Part shown: piece after piece, positions 7,343-16,264 of the stretch
Layout: each line of letters starts with the position of its first letter
Numbering within the stretch: position 1 is the first letter of the stretch
Source of the DNA: Clostridium_X cadaveris
GTDB lineage: Bacteria; Bacillota; Clostridia; Clostridiales; Clostridiaceae
NCBI RefSeq assembly: GCF_039521325.1
Contig: NZ_BAAACD010000005.1
DNA: 64,000 nucleotides
Reading direction: 5' to 3' (one strand)
The notes under the pieces: model-generated
What the model was told of the DNA's origin: nothing
The model's database searches: none
The model's input: only the letters and a program-made list of their open reading frames with translations
Translations under genes and position numbers: made by a program

Positions 7343-8971
7343 ATGGCAAAGAACATAATTTTTGGAGAAGATGCAAGAAGATCTATGCAAAAAGGTGTAG
7401 ATACTTTAGCTAATACAGTAAAAGTTACTTTAGGACCTAAAGGAAGAAACGTTGTTTTAGACAAAAAGTTTGGAGCACCACTTATAACTAATGATGGTGT
7501 TACAATAGCAAGAGAAATAGAATTAGAAGATCCATATGAAAATATGGGAGCTCAACTTGTAAAAGAAGTTGCAACTAAGACTAATGATGTAGCAGGAGAT
7601 GGAACAACAACTGCAACATTACTTGCTCAAGCTATAATTAGAGAAGGATTAAAGAACGTTACAGCTGGTGCAAATCCAATGATGATAAGAAATGGAATAA
7701 AGGTAGCTGTAGATAAAGCTGTAGAAGAATTAAGAAGTATTTCTAAGCAAGTAGAAGGAAAAGAAGACATAGCAAGAGTTGCTGCAATATCATCTGCAGA
7801 TGAAGAAATCGGACAATTAATAGCAAATGCTATGGAGAAAGTAGGAAATGAAGGAGTTATAACTGTTGAAGAATCTAAGTCTATGGGAACAGAGTTAGAC
7901 ATAGTTGAAGGAATGCAGTTTGATAGAGGATATGTTTCATCTTATATGGTAACTGACACTGAAAAGATGGAAGCATCATTAGATAATCCATATATATTAA
8001 TTACAGATAAGAAGATAACAAACATTCAAGATTTACTTCCAGTTCTTGAGCAAATAGTTCAACAAGGAAGAAAACTTCTTATAATAGCAGAAGACATAGA
8101 AGGAGAAGCTATGGCAACTCTAGTTGTAAACAAACTAAGAGGAACATTTACATGTGTAGCTGTTAAGGCTCCAGGATTTGGAGATAGAAGAAAAGAAATG
8201 CTTCAAGATATAGCAATATTAACAGGCGGAACAGTTATATCTGAGGAACTAGGCCATGACCTTAAGGAAATCACTTTAGATGCTTTAGGAACTGCAGAAA
8301 GCGTAAAGATAAGCAAGGATAATACAACTATAGTAAATGGCAAGGGTAATAAAGAAGAAATTCAAAACAGAGTTCATCAAATAAGAACTCAATTGGAAGA
8401 AACAACTTCTGAATTTGACAAGGAAAAGCTTCAAGAAAGACTAGCTAAATTAGCTGGAGGAGTTGCTGTTATAAAAGTTGGAGCAGCTACAGAGACAGAA
8501 CTTAAAGAAAAGAAACTTAGAATAGAAGATGCTCTAGCAGCAACAAAAGCAGCAGTAGAAGAAGGAATTGTTCCAGGAGGCGGAACTGCATTTGTAACTA
8601 TCTTAAATAAAGTTGCAGAATTAAAATTAGATGATGCAGATGCTCAACTTGGTATAAATATAATAGCTAAATCTTTAGAAGAGCCAATGAGACAAATAGC
8701 TTGTAATGCAGGGGTTGAAGGTTCAGTTATAATAGAAAAGGTAAGAAACAGTGAAGTTGGAGTAGGATACGATGCATTAAAAGGACAGTATGTAAACATG
8801 ATAAAAGCTGGTATTGTAGATCCAACTAAGGTTGCTAGATCAGCATTACAAAATGCAGCTTCTGTAGCATCTACATTCCTAACAACTGAAGCTGCTGTGT
8901 GTGATATTCCTGAGAATAATCCAGCACCAGCTATGGGACCACAAGGAATGGGTATGGATGGAATGTACTAA
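7343..8971 (+). CDS. groEL: Chaperonin GroEL (60 kDa)
   Basis: 542 residues, standard length. Clear landmarks: KVTLGPKGRNVVLDKKFG, the ATP-site GDGTTTAT with the catalytic Asp, the apical KAPGFGDRRKEML, and EEGIVPGGGTAF in the C-terminal equatorial domain. It ends in a short Met/Gly-rich tail (MGPQGMGMDGMY), a reduced version of the GGM repeats. Forms the double heptameric ring that folds proteins with GroES under ATP hydrolysis. Second and last gene of the CIRCE-controlled operon, followed by an intrinsic terminator. Confidence 0.98.
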   Translation: MAKNIIFGEDARRSMQKGVDTLANTVKVTLGPKGRNVVLDKKFGAPLITNDGVTIAREIELEDPYENMGAQLVKEVATKTNDVAGDGTTTATLLAQAIIREGLKNVTAGANPMMIRNGIKVAVDKAVEELRSISKQVEGKEDIARVAAISSADEEIGQLIANAMEKVGNEGVITVEESKSMGTELDIVEGMQFDRGYVSSYMVTDTEKMEASLDNPYILITDKKITNIQDLLPVLEQIVQQGRKLLIIAEDIEGEAMATLVVNKLRGTFTCVAVKAPGFGDRRKEMLQDIAILTGGTVISEELGHDLKEITLDALGTAESVKISKDNTTIVNGKGNKEEIQNRVHQIRTQLEETTSEFDKEKLQERLAKLAGGVAVIKVGAATETELKEKKLRIEDALAATKAAVEEGIVPGGGTAFVTILNKVAELKLDDADAQLGINIIAKSLEEPMRQIACNAGVEGSVIIEKVRNSEVGVGYDALKGQYVNMIKAGIVDPTKVARSALQNAASVASTFLTTEAAVCDIPENNPAPAMGPQGMGMDGMY

Positions 8972-8992
8972 AATTTAAATAATAAAATAATT

Positions 8993-9031
8993 AAACAGCC
9001 TAGAAATTTAAAATTCTAGGTTGTTTTTCTT
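8993..9031 (+). terminator. Intrinsic terminator of groESL
   Basis: AAACAGCCTAGAA (8993-9005) pairs with 9014-9026 through one G-T wobble, followed by TTTTTCTTT. Confidence 0.88.
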
Positions 9032-9162
9032 TGTTCTACAAATAAGTTTAATGGAGACTATAGAAACAACATATATAATGTAGAAAAAAATTATAAATTA
9101 TGGTATATTATACATATAATAAGTTGTGATTATTATATTGTATTATAATTTGAGGTAAAAAA

Positions 9163-9912
9163 ATGAACTGTATTATATTTATTTTAGGTTTAATTATTGG
9201 CAGCTTTATAAACGTGTGTGTATATAGAATACCTAGGGAGGAGTCCATCTCTTACCCACCATCTACATGTACAACTTGTGGATCTAGAATAAAAATTTAC
9301 GATTTGATACCTGTGGTAAGTTACATCATGTTAAAAGGAAGATGTAGAAAATGCAAAGAGAAAATATCCATAAGATATCCTATTACAGAGTTATTAACAG
9401 GTATCTTATTTTTGTTTATATATTTAAAATTCGGAAATTCATATGACACTATAAAGAATATAGTGTTAGTGGTATTTGTAGAAATAATAGCGATCATAGA
9501 TTTTGATACCATGGAAGTATATAGCTCTATAACTTATACAGCCATGGCAATTGGCGTTTTAAATATAATTATAGAAAAAATAGTATTTCATATGCATATA
9601 TTAACTTACTTATTAGGAGCAGCTATACCAGCTGCCTTCATTTACATAATTAATAAGTTTAGTAAAGGTTTTGGTGGAGGAGATATAGATGTTTTTATTA
9701 TAATAGGATTATTTTTAGGAGCAAATCTTAGTGGACTAACCTTGTTTTTCTCTATTATTATAGGTGCTGCTTCCGCAATTATTCTTGTGATTTCAAGAAA
9801 GTTAAGTAAAAAGGATGCCATGCCTTTTGTTCCATATATATTTGCTGCGATGCTTATAACACTTTTGTGGGGAGAAGAGATAATAGACTACTATTTAAAG
9901 ATGATTGTATAA
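9163..9912 (+). CDS. pilD: Prepilin peptidase/N-methyltransferase, type IV pilus
   Basis: 249 residues. It cleaves the leader peptides of the pilins encoded downstream and methylates the new N-terminus, at the inner face of the membrane. Features: N-terminal LIIGSFINVCVYRIP, a four-Cys cytoplasmic loop (Cys36, Cys39, Cys61, Cys64) as in bifunctional enzymes, and the two catalytic aspartates of this aspartic protease family, Asp113 in IIDFDTM and Asp174 in FGGGDID. About six membrane helices. The first gene of the pilus locus. Upstream DNA is AT-rich; TGGTATATT at 9101-9109 resembles an extended -10 but no good -35 is seen. Confidence 0.92.
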   Translation: MNCIIFILGLIIGSFINVCVYRIPREESISYPPSTCTTCGSRIKIYDLIPVVSYIMLKGRCRKCKEKISIRYPITELLTGILFLFIYLKFGNSYDTIKNIVLVVFVEIIAIIDFDTMEVYSSITYTAMAIGVLNIIIEKIVFHMHILTYLLGAAIPAAFIYIINKFSKGFGGGDIDVFIIIGLFLGANLSGLTLFFSIIIGAASAIILVISRKLSKKDAMPFVPYIFAAMLITLLWGEEIIDYYLKMIV

Positions 9913-9940
9913 GGTACTTTAAGAGATAAGGAGAATGCTT

Positions 9941-11629
9941 ATGGATATAATGACTAAAAAGAGATTAGGAGATATGCTTCTTGAAGAGAATAAGATAACC
10001 ACAGCTCAGTTAAAATCATCATTGGAGAAACAAAAATTTTCAGGTAAAAAGCTTGGTGAACTGCTTATTGAGGAAAAACTAGTTACAGAGGAAGAAATAT
10101 TAGAAGTACTAGAAAAGCAGCTAGGCATAGAAAGAATAAATCTAGAACTTATATCAATAAGTGAGAAGATGATATCTATGCTTCCTGAAGCTATATGCTT
10201 AAAATATGAGCTTATACCTTTTGATATGGTTGAAGGGAAAATAAAGATTGCCATATGGGATCCTTTAAATATATTTGCAATAGATGATGTGTCCATTGCT
10301 ACAGGACTTCAAGTTGAAACTTATATAACATCAAGAAGTCAAATTAAAAAATCTATAGAGAGATACTATTCTAGCCATCAAGTACTTAAAGCAGCGGAAG
10401 AATTATCTAAGGAAAAGCATAATCTGAAGATAGAAACGGATTCATTGAATAGTTTCAGTGACATAAAAAATGCTCCAGTAGTAAAAATGGTTGATTATCT
10501 TATAAAAAGTGCTATAGAGGATAAAGCCAGTGATATACATATTGAACCTTATGAAAATATCATAAGGATAAGATATAGAATAGATGGAGAGCTTAAGGAA
10601 ATGTCTACATTATCAATAGATACACTGCCATCTATAACTACAAGAATAAAAGTTCTAGCAAACCTTAATATAGCAGAAAAAAGAATACCTCAGGATGGAA
10701 GAATTGTAACAAATATAGAAGGTCAGCTTGTTGACCTAAGAGTATCAATACTTCCTATGATTACTGGTGAGAAAATAGTTATAAGAATATTGGACAAGGC
10801 TTCTTATGAATTAACAAAGGAATCTTTAGGACTTAGTGAAGAAGAAGTTAAAAATCTTAATGGACTTGCATCTAGACCCAATGGAATAATCTTAGTAACT
10901 GGACCTACAGGTAGTGGAAAGACAACAACCTTGTACTCAGTTTTGCGTGATATCAATACTGAAAACAGGAATATAATAACTATAGAAGATCCAGTTGAGT
11001 ATACTATGGAAGGTGTAAATCAAGTTAATGTAAATACAAGAGTAGGTCTTACTTTTGCTAATGGGCTTCGTGCAATACTTAGACAAGATCCTGATGTAGT
11101 TATGATAGGCGAGATAAGAGATAATGAAACAGCTGAAATAGCTATAAGGGCTGCAATAACTGGACATTTAGTATTGAGCACTCTTCATACAAATGATGCT
11201 GCATCATCTATAACAAGACTTTTAGATATGGGATTAGAACCTTATCTTGTTGCTACGGCAATAACAGGAGTTGTTGCTCAACGATTAGTAAGAAAAGTAT
11301 GCCCTAAGTGCGGATATTCTTATGAGGCTGATGATTATGAAAAAAGGCTTTTGAATTTGGATGAAAATGAACCTTTAAAGCTTAAAAGAGGTACAGGATG
11401 CCCATATTGTAATGGCACTGGATATTACGGAAGAGTTGGGGTTTATGAAATTATGGAAGTTACTTCTGACCATAGGAAGGCAATAGTTAAAAGTAATGAT
11501 ATAGAGTTATTTAGAGAGATGTGTATAAAAAATGGAATGAGAACTCTAAAGGAAAGCTGCAGAGAAAAAGTCATAGATGGAACAACTACATTAGATGAGA
11601 TGATGAAGATATCATATTTAAAAGAATAG
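9941..11629 (+). CDS. pilB: Type IV pilus assembly ATPase PilB
   Basis: 562 residues. Start ATG 9941 has AAGGAGA six bases upstream; the ATG at 9935 abuts it. Layout: GspE/PilB N-terminal domain (about 1-150), then the secretion ATPase core with Walker A GPTGSGKTT at residue 321 onward, Asp box, Walker B DPDVVMIGEIRDNETAE, and the LSTLHTNDAASSITRLLDMG region, and a four-Cys zinc site (CPKCG near 453, CPYC near 487). That zinc motif marks extension ATPases (PilB/GspE) rather than PilT. It powers pilus polymerisation on the cytoplasmic side, contacting PilC. No pilT is seen in the window. Confidence 0.94.
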   Translation: MDIMTKKRLGDMLLEENKITTAQLKSSLEKQKFSGKKLGELLIEEKLVTEEEILEVLEKQLGIERINLELISISEKMISMLPEAICLKYELIPFDMVEGKIKIAIWDPLNIFAIDDVSIATGLQVETYITSRSQIKKSIERYYSSHQVLKAAEELSKEKHNLKIETDSLNSFSDIKNAPVVKMVDYLIKSAIEDKASDIHIEPYENIIRIRYRIDGELKEMSTLSIDTLPSITTRIKVLANLNIAEKRIPQDGRIVTNIEGQLVDLRVSILPMITGEKIVIRILDKASYELTKESLGLSEEEVKNLNGLASRPNGIILVTGPTGSGKTTTLYSVLRDINTENRNIITIEDPVEYTMEGVNQVNVNTRVGLTFANGLRAILRQDPDVVMIGEIRDNETAEIAIRAAITGHLVLSTLHTNDAASSITRLLDMGLEPYLVATAITGVVAQRLVRKVCPKCGYSYEADDYEKRLLNLDENEPLKLKRGTGCPYCNGTGYYGRVGVYEIMEVTSDHRKAIVKSNDIELFREMCIKNGMRTLKESCREKVIDGTTTLDEMMKISYLKE

Positions 11630-11641
11630 AGGTAAATAGTA

Positions 11642-12847
11642 ATGGCTACCTACAGATATAAAGTCGTAAATGAAAAGGGAGAAAAGTTAGAAGGCATCTA
11701 CGAAGCCTCATCAAGGGATGAAGTTATGCAGATGATAAGCACTAACAATTATTACCCTATAAAAATAGAAGAACAAAAGTCTAAAAATAATTTATTTACT
11801 ATAAGAGTAGAAAAGAAAATTGGAATGAAGGACTTGGCAATTTTCTGTAGACAGTTTTATACCATGTTTAATGCAGGATTGTCTATAAACAATTGTTTAA
11901 AAGTACTTGAGCATCAGATTAATCACAAAGTATTAAAAAAGGCTTTAGCTGATATAGAAGATCGAGTGAAAAAAGGACAAACAATGGCTGAAGCTATGGG
12001 AAGTCTAGATGATATTTTTCCTCAGCTGCTTATAAATATGATAGCCTCAGGAGAAGAAAGTGGTAATCTAGATATAGTTATGCTGAGAATGGCTAACTAT
12101 TATGAGAAAGAAAGTAAGAATGAGAGTAAGATAAAAAATGCTATGATTTATCCAATAGTACTGTCAGTAGTGGCGCTTTTGATAATGATAATACTAATAA
12201 CTTTCGTAGTTCCAACTTTTGTATCATTATTTGATTCAAGCGAAATGGAACTACCATTATTAACTAAATTTATTTTAGGAACCAGTAGATTTATAGGATC
12301 ATACTGGTATTTGATTTTACTATTAATAGTTGCAGCAGTATGGAGTATATCTACATACCTGGGAACTCCTAAAGGTAAAGTTAATATGGACAATCTTAAG
12401 CTTAAGCTGCCTATAGTGAAAGGATTAAATCAAAAAATAATAGTCTCAAGATTTACAAGTACTTTGTCCACATTATTAGCTAGTGGAATATCAATTATAC
12501 AAAGTTTAGAGATAGTATCAGTTATAGTAGGTAATAAAATAGCTGAATCAGATATTTTAAATATAAGAGAAAGGATGCTTAGGGGGGAATCCTTAGGTAC
12601 ACTGATACAGCAGAGTTCCATATTTCCAATGATGCTTGCGTCTATGGTCAGTATAGGCGAAGAATCAGGAAAACTTGAAGAAATTTTATCAAAGACAACT
12701 GATTTTTATAATAATGAGCTAGAAAATGAAATTCAAAAGGCGATAACCCTTATAGAACCGCTTTTGATAGTGGTAATGGGACTAATTATAGGAATAATGG
12801 TATTAGCAATAGTGATTCCTATGGTTACGATGTATAACATTGTGTAA
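11642..12847 (+). CDS. pilC: Type IV pilus inner membrane platform protein PilC
   Basis: 401 residues, standard length. An N-terminal region (YRYKVVNEKGEKLEGIYEASS) is followed by two GspF-type domains, each with a helical cytoplasmic part: FCRQFYTMFNAGLSINNCLK and SRFTSTLSTLLASGISIIQS. Membrane helices lie near residues 170-190, 218-238 and 375-400. It anchors the pilus base and transmits PilB motion to incoming pilins. It starts 12 bases after pilB with GAGGT ahead of the ATG, in the same operon, and is followed by the major pilin. Confidence 0.94.
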   Translation: MATYRYKVVNEKGEKLEGIYEASSRDEVMQMISTNNYYPIKIEEQKSKNNLFTIRVEKKIGMKDLAIFCRQFYTMFNAGLSINNCLKVLEHQINHKVLKKALADIEDRVKKGQTMAEAMGSLDDIFPQLLINMIASGEESGNLDIVMLRMANYYEKESKNESKIKNAMIYPIVLSVVALLIMIILITFVVPTFVSLFDSSEMELPLLTKFILGTSRFIGSYWYLILLLIVAAVWSISTYLGTPKGKVNMDNLKLKLPIVKGLNQKIIVSRFTSTLSTLLASGISIIQSLEIVSVIVGNKIAESDILNIRERMLRGESLGTLIQQSSIFPMMLASMVSIGEESGKLEEILSKTTDFYNNELENEIQKAITLIEPLLIVVMGLIIGIMVLAIVIPMVTMYNIV

Positions 12848-12896
12848 TGGATTCGTTACATATTGATATAAAAAACATACATATGGAGGGAAAATA

Positions 12897-13310
12897 ATGA
12901 AAAAATCTTTAGTAAACAAGAAAAAGAAAGGTTTCACATTAATCGAACTAATAATAGTATTAGCAGTAATGGCCATTATAGCAGCTATAGCTGTACCAAG
13001 TTATAACGCTATAAAAGAAAATTCAGCTAGAAAGGCTGATGAACAAAGTAGAGCAACTGTAGAGAGAGTAGCTACAATGTTAGCAGCAGATGGAAGTCTT
13101 GACGATGATACTTATACAATAACTTTTGATACTGCAAATAAGGCTATAGCAAAAGATAGTAAGACTGCACAAAATAAGGTTTTAACTGATGCGTTGAGCG
13201 AAGTAAAACCACTTCAAAGCAAAAATGATGACAAAAAAGATGCAACTGGATTTACAGTAAAAGTGTCTAATCAAAGTGCTAAGGTTGAAATAGACTATAC
13301 ACAAAAATAA
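12897..13310 (+). CDS. pilA: Type IV pilin (major pilin candidate)
   Basis: 137 residues with a short basic leader and the class III prepilin motif KKKKGFTLIELIIV: predicted cleavage after Gly12, giving N-methyl-Phe13 and the conserved Glu at mature position 5. The hydrophobic alpha1-N helix runs to about residue 36, followed by a charged globular part with no Cys, so no disulfide loop. Located directly after pilC and before pilM, with GGAGGG upstream and a stable hairpin just downstream that could boost its mRNA. A paralogue (21800-22201) shares the N-terminal half closely. Which of the two forms the pilus shaft cannot be decided from sequence. Confidence 0.9.
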   Translation: MKKSLVNKKKKGFTLIELIIVLAVMAIIAAIAVPSYNAIKENSARKADEQSRATVERVATMLAADGSLDDDTYTITFDTANKAIAKDSKTAQNKVLTDALSEVKPLQSKNDDKKDATGFTVKVSNQSAKVEIDYTQK

Positions 13311-13326
13311 TATACAGGCTATTTTC

Positions 13327-13360
13327 TAAAGTGTAAGGCTATATTCGGCCTTACACTTTA
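13327..13360 (+). other. 13-bp hairpin after the pilin gene
   Basis: TAAAGTGTAAGGC (13327-13339) is perfectly complementary to 13348-13360 with an 8-base loop. No T-run follows, and pilM begins 28 bases later. Such hairpins after the most expressed gene of an operon often protect its 3' end; here that would raise pilin over PilM-O (inference). Confidence 0.6.
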
Positions 13361-13388
13361 TGCATAAAATTCATAAAGGAGGATTAAT

Positions 13389-14540
13389 GTGAGTACGCTA
13401 ACCAAGGAAGCAAAAGAGACTAAAGAAATTTTAAAAGACATATTACATAAAGACATAGTTTTCCCTAAGCTGAAAAAGAGAAAGAAGAAAAAAGTAAAAA
13501 AGCTTATTCTCCATAAAGAACTTGTAGTTTTCGATATAGGATCCAGATATATAAAAGTAGTTGAAGGTAAAGTAGATATACATGGAATAAAGCTTAAAAG
13601 GGCATTTCTTATAGACACTCCAAAAGATTCTGTTGATGATGGCTCTATTTTAAATAAATTATCCATATTAAAAGTCATAAAGGAATTAACTGAGGAAAAA
13701 GGGATAAAAACAAATAAAGTGGTTTTTGTTAATAATAGCACCTCAATAATAAATAGAAATATATCCATACCAAAGATTTACGACGAAGATCTTAGAACAT
13801 TGGTGACTTTTGAAATACAAAAATTCCTTCCTATAAATATGAATGATTACATAATCCAATATTATGACCCTTATGAAAATAAGGGTGATACAGAAAAGCA
13901 GAATGTATTATCTATAATATATCCATACAAAATGATAAAGCAATACTATGAATTATGTAAAGAAGCCAAAATGATTCCTGTAGCTTTAGATGTAAGCTTC
14001 AATTCTGCAAAAAAGCTTATTGAATATTCTATGTCAGAAATTATGGAAGGAAGGACTATAGCTGCCATTGATATTGGATATGATGATTTGTACATAAGTA
14101 TTTATGATAAGGGGATTTTGAAGTTTACAAGAATAGTTAGAAAAGGTTGTAAACAAATAGATAGATATATATCAGAATATAGAAAAGTTAATATGAAAGA
14201 GGCAGAGGTTATAAGGTCTGATATAGGTCTTGATTATCAAGAGTTAAATGATGATAAAGAAATATCGGAAGCTATTACAGAGTATATTGAAACATGGGTA
14301 GAGGAAATAAACAGAATAATTCAGTTTTATAAAAACAAGAACCACGGTCAAGGTATTGAAGAAATTTTTATTTATGGTGGCGGATCTATGATGACAAATG
14401 TTGATAGATATCTTGAAGACAAATTAAATATATCAGTGAAGAAAATCAATAAGCTTCCTAAAGTTACATTACCCAAAAATCATGAGGATTTAAAAGTTGA
14501 ATTATATTTAGATGCTATAGGAGCGTTACTAAGATACTAA
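13389..14540 (+). CDS. pilM: Type IV pilus biogenesis protein PilM (actin-like)
   Basis: 383 residues from a GTG start with AAAGGAGG five bases upstream. Shows the actin/FtsA fold nucleotide motifs: VVFDIGSRYIKVVEG (phosphate 1), IAAIDIGYDDLYISIYD (phosphate 2) and IFIYGGGSMMTNVD (adenosine). PilM is a cytoplasmic ring protein that binds the N-terminus of PilN. The first 35 residues are an additional Lys-rich stretch (KLKKRKKKKVKKLILHKEL) before the fold begins, not usual in PilM. First of the pilM-pilN-pilO cluster. Confidence 0.88.
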   Translation: MSTLTKEAKETKEILKDILHKDIVFPKLKKRKKKKVKKLILHKELVVFDIGSRYIKVVEGKVDIHGIKLKRAFLIDTPKDSVDDGSILNKLSILKVIKELTEEKGIKTNKVVFVNNSTSIINRNISIPKIYDEDLRTLVTFEIQKFLPINMNDYIIQYYDPYENKGDTEKQNVLSIIYPYKMIKQYYELCKEAKMIPVALDVSFNSAKKLIEYSMSEIMEGRTIAAIDIGYDDLYISIYDKGILKFTRIVRKGCKQIDRYISEYRKVNMKEAEVIRSDIGLDYQELNDDKEISEAITEYIETWVEEINRIIQFYKNKNHGQGIEEIFIYGGGSMMTNVDRYLEDKLNISVKKINKLPKVTLPKNHEDLKVELYLDAIGALLRY

Positions 14541-14553
14541 GGAGGAAGAGCGA

Positions 14554-15117
14554 ATGAGAGATTTTAACTTTTTTGAACCCTATATAGGGGAAAGTAAGAA
14601 GAACAATATGAATTTTATATGTTCTACAATTATACCTTCCTTAGTTGGTTTATTTATAGTAGTAACATTTAGCTTAAATAAAATATATGAATACAAGCTG
14701 AAATCGGAAATGACTCAGTATAATAATGAAATTAAAGCAAAAGGTTATGAGATAGGAAAGGTAGACGAGCAAGAAAAGAAGCTTAGTATATTAAATAAAT
14801 ATTATGAGGAAGTATCAAAAGTACAAGCAGATATCGAATCTAAGGATGACATTGATTATAAATGTATTCATGATGTGAAGGGAGCCATGCCAAAGGAACT
14901 TTCTCTATATTCTATAGAGATGAAGGAAAGTCTAGTTACAGTTACAGGTAGAGCGAAGAGTAGAGAAAATATAGCAGAGCTTCAAAAGAATTTTAGAGGG
15001 TTAGAGTACTTTGAAGAAGTGTCTATGTATAAAATAGAGGAGACTAAAGCTGGTGAAGAGTTCAGCTTCATGATGAAATGTACTTTGAAGGGAGGACAAC
15101 TCCATGAAAGTAAATAA
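14554..15117 (+). CDS. pilN: Type IV pilus alignment protein PilN
   Basis: 187 residues, usual size. The very short cytoplasmic N-terminus MRDFNFFEPYI takes the place of the PilM-binding INLLP-type motif, then one membrane helix (about 24-43), a coiled coil (about 50-95), and a small ferredoxin-like alpha/beta domain (LYSIEMKESLVTVTGRAKS). It bridges PilM in the cytoplasm to PilO outside the membrane. Starts 13 bases after pilM with AAGGAGGAAG, and its end overlaps the pilO start by 14 bases, indicating translational coupling. Confidence 0.82.
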   Translation: MRDFNFFEPYIGESKKNNMNFICSTIIPSLVGLFIVVTFSLNKIYEYKLKSEMTQYNNEIKAKGYEIGKVDEQEKKLSILNKYYEEVSKVQADIESKDDIDYKCIHDVKGAMPKELSLYSIEMKESLVTVTGRAKSRENIAELQKNFRGLEYFEEVSMYKIEETKAGEEFSFMMKCTLKGGQLHESK

Positions 15118-16255
15118 GAAGAAAAATATTATAATAGTGATAACGGCATTAATTATGGGCGTTGTTTATTATAAATTTCCTTATGCAAAAGAAAAAGAGA
15201 AGCTGGATGGAATAAAGATACAGCATAGTGTTGAAAGAGCAAGACTTAACAGTTACTTAAATGATATAGATTTGTTGGAGAAAAAAGAATCAGAATTAAA
15301 GATTTTAAACAGCAATATTCAAGATAAAACTCTTAGATTATATCCTTATATTAATGAAGAGAGAATAATATTAGAAATAGACAAACTCATAAAAAGCTCT
15401 GGACTTCAAGCAACATTGGAATTTTATCATGATAATGAGAATGAAAAAAAACAGCAGAAATATGATTCTCTTCTTAAGCTTGTAAAAGAGTATAGGAAAA
15501 TACAAAAGAATGAAAAGAAGATTAAAGGAAGTAAAGACTCTATAAAAATATCAATGGAGTTTAGAGGAACATATGAAAGCTTTGAAAACTTTATAAAAGC
15601 AGTGGACAATCATAAAAAAGAAGTTATACTAAGTGAAGTAAAGCTGCAAGGATCTGGAGATAAAATAAACGGTGTTATTATAATGGAGTTTTTTGCAGTT
15701 CCAAAAGTTAGTGATGAAGATGAAAATTATGATAATTGGCCATTTGAAGATAACTATGGGAAATACAATCCTTTTGATATGACAAGTGGAGTCTATAATA
15801 GTGCAAGTGAAAATAATGATTCTGTAGATAACAATTATGATTTCGTAATGTCTGTAAAACCATTATCATCAGATTTGCCAACACTTACACTTGGAAAATC
15901 TAAGGATAGCAGCAGAAATACATATATATATTCAGATAAAAACACAGAAGAAAATGTAGAAATTACAATAGACAAGAAAAATGGAAAATATTTTTACAAA
16001 TATAAAACAACTGAGAAAAGTTATCCAGAGAATTATGACGGTGATGGAATAAGCTTCGAACCAATAGGAGATGACATAGTACTTAAGATATTTTCTACTC
16101 CCAAAGATGGCGGGACAGATTCGAGCAGTGCAAAAGTTGTTTTAATAAACAACACAGATAAGAATGTACAAGTATTAGTAGAGAATGATGATAAGGATGC
16201 ACCTAGAGTTAGAGTTCAAGCACAAGGAAATGGTGTTGATATTATAAGAAAATAG
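15104..16255 (+). CDS. pilO: PilO-like protein with long extra C-terminal domain
   Basis: 383 residues, about twice the usual ~200 for PilO. Residues 1-210 fit PilO: a membrane helix near 8-22, a coiled coil (KEKEKLDGIKIQ on to about 75) and a ferredoxin-like domain (ISMEFRGTYESFENFIKAVD). Residues about 215-383 are an added region: an acidic, aromatic, Asn/Ser-rich linker, then beta-rich sequence (NVEITIDKKNGKYFYKYKT, KVVLINNTDKNVQVLVEND). This part is outside the membrane and is not typical of PilO. Position after pilN and coupling by overlap support the PilO call. Confidence 0.72.
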   Translation: MKVNKKKNIIIVITALIMGVVYYKFPYAKEKEKLDGIKIQHSVERARLNSYLNDIDLLEKKESELKILNSNIQDKTLRLYPYINEERIILEIDKLIKSSGLQATLEFYHDNENEKKQQKYDSLLKLVKEYRKIQKNEKKIKGSKDSIKISMEFRGTYESFENFIKAVDNHKKEVILSEVKLQGSGDKINGVIIMEFFAVPKVSDEDENYDNWPFEDNYGKYNPFDMTSGVYNSASENNDSVDNNYDFVMSVKPLSSDLPTLTLGKSKDSSRNTYIYSDKNTEENVEITIDKKNGKYFYKYKTTEKSYPENYDGDGISFEPIGDDIVLKIFSTPKDGGTDSSSAKVVLINNTDKNVQVLVENDDKDAPRVRVQAQGNGVDIIRK

Positions 16256-16264
16256 GTGGCTCAT

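Noticed and set aside
13358..13768. 136-codon minus-strand frame opposite the start of pilM
   Set aside because: Lies fully antisense to a well-supported gene, has no ribosome site, and its F/S/L-rich product is the usual shadow of A-rich coding DNA.
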